Shown here: positions 63,773 to 64,000 of the stretch, one piece after another
How the letters are laid out: each line of letters opens with the position of its first letter
Numbering within the stretch: position 1 is the stretch's first letter
Source of the DNA: Streptomyces blattellae
GTDB taxonomy: Bacteria > Actinomycetota > Actinomycetes > Streptomycetales > Streptomycetaceae
DNA: 64,000 bases
Assembly: GCF_009709555.1 (NCBI RefSeq)
Contig: NZ_WJBG01000149.1
Coordinates: forward strand, 1-64,000
Reading direction: 5' to 3'
Program-made: the position numbers and the translations under genes
The notes under the pieces: generated by a model
Told to the model about the DNA's origin: nothing
Seen by the model: the letters and a program-made list of their open reading frames with translations, nothing else
Databases searched by the model: none

Positions 63773-64000
63773 TCAGGGCGCCGTCGCCCGGTCGGGCATG
63801 CGGCGCCACTTCTCCTGCACCACGACCTCGCGCAGCCGCCAGCCGTCGTACGTGCGCAGCAGGGAGAAGGCGTAACGGCCGCCGCACAGGAAGTCCGGAG
63901 CGGCCGACCCGCCGTCGTCACCGGCGAACCGCATCGGATTCACATAGTCGGCCTGCACCCGGGCGGTGTCGCCGGTGTCCTGCTCCAGGACCCCGAACCG
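63773..64000 (-). CDS. truncated protein, NTF2/SnoaL-like end
   Basis: The frame is open to the window edge, so only the last 75 codons are present. QADYVNPMRFAGDDGG, then GGRYAFSLLRTYDGWRLREV and VQEKWRRMPD look like the closing strands of a SnoaL/NTF2-like domain. Its start lies beyond the window. The stop is next to the repeat array. Confidence 0.7.
   Translation of the reverse strand, partial: RFGVLEQDTGDTARVQADYVNPMRFAGDDGGSAAPDFLCGGRYAFSLLRTYDGWRLREVVVQEKWRRMPDRATAP

Noticed and set aside
63432..63875. Cys/Gly-rich plus-strand protein
   Set aside because: It is encoded entirely by the GGTGCGGT repeat array and lies opposite the truncated minus-strand gene.

Overview
The window is Streptomyces chromosome. 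It has very high G+C with strong third-position G/C bias, many GTG starts, start/stop overlaps of the GTGA and ATGA kind, leaderless-looking genes, several twin-arginine and lipoprotein signals, and typical Streptomyces interspersed palindromes. It opens in the 3' end of a 5S rRNA gene and its terminator. It then follows a gene order conserved across actinobacteria: CDP-alcohol phosphatidyltransferase (cardiolipin synthase type), ManC-like protein, DUF881, small basic protein, DUF881, GarA-like FHA protein, FtsR-like MerR, DUF151, a second MerR, and gcvP under a tandem glycine riboswitch. dinB and a PRC-barrel gene sit just before gcvP; gcvH, often present in this cluster, is absent.

From 14.1 to 18.0 kb lies a minus-strand molybdate locus: a Mop protein with two repeats, ModC, ModB, ModA and an HTH-TOBE regulator. 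From 18.2 to 29.2 kb is a potassium locus: an APC-superfamily permease, then the operon of a tiny membrane peptide, kdpF, kdpA, kdpB, kdpC and kdpE. The kinase gene kdpD is not in its usual place between kdpC and kdpE. A decayed kdpD fused to a permease fragment lies upstream of the operon. Two more wrecked genes follow kdpE: a SAV_915-like gene broken by a 37-bp tandem duplication, and a lysA relic.

From 29.3 to 36.4 kb is a xylan/xylo-oligosaccharide locus: GH43 enzyme, sugar ABC importer, secreted GH10 xylanase and a convergent LacI regulator. CGAAA-N-TTTCG operator-like sites lie before the GH43 and binding-protein genes, and a half-site lies at the regulator's own start. The stretch from 36.6 to 53.5 kb is a mosaic of housekeeping and accessory genes: DUF5999, a GCS2-family ligase, CPBP protease, PhzF, PadR, SRPBCC, Clp-N protein, EamA exporter, a divergent PNPOx/MocR pair, a second FMN or F420 split-barrel protein, an isochorismatase-like protein, a Rieske lipoprotein, a TAT-secreted protein of unknown function and a TAT-secreted 5'-nucleotidase family enzyme. 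Minisatellites fill several gaps here.

From 53.5 kb on are an integrase remnant, a HipA-like kinase/DUF3037 pair, two SDR genes, an oligopeptide-type binding lipoprotein, ung, a small helical gene, a lipoprotein, a DinB-superfamily protein, a Gfo/Idh/MocA oxidoreductase, lnt and a truncated gene at the edge.

The most notable regulatory signal is a RecA-NDp-type (PafBC-dependent) DNA-damage promoter motif before dinB, before ung and before an unnamed gene at 59170. This ties an uncharacterised protein to the mycobacterial-type damage response.
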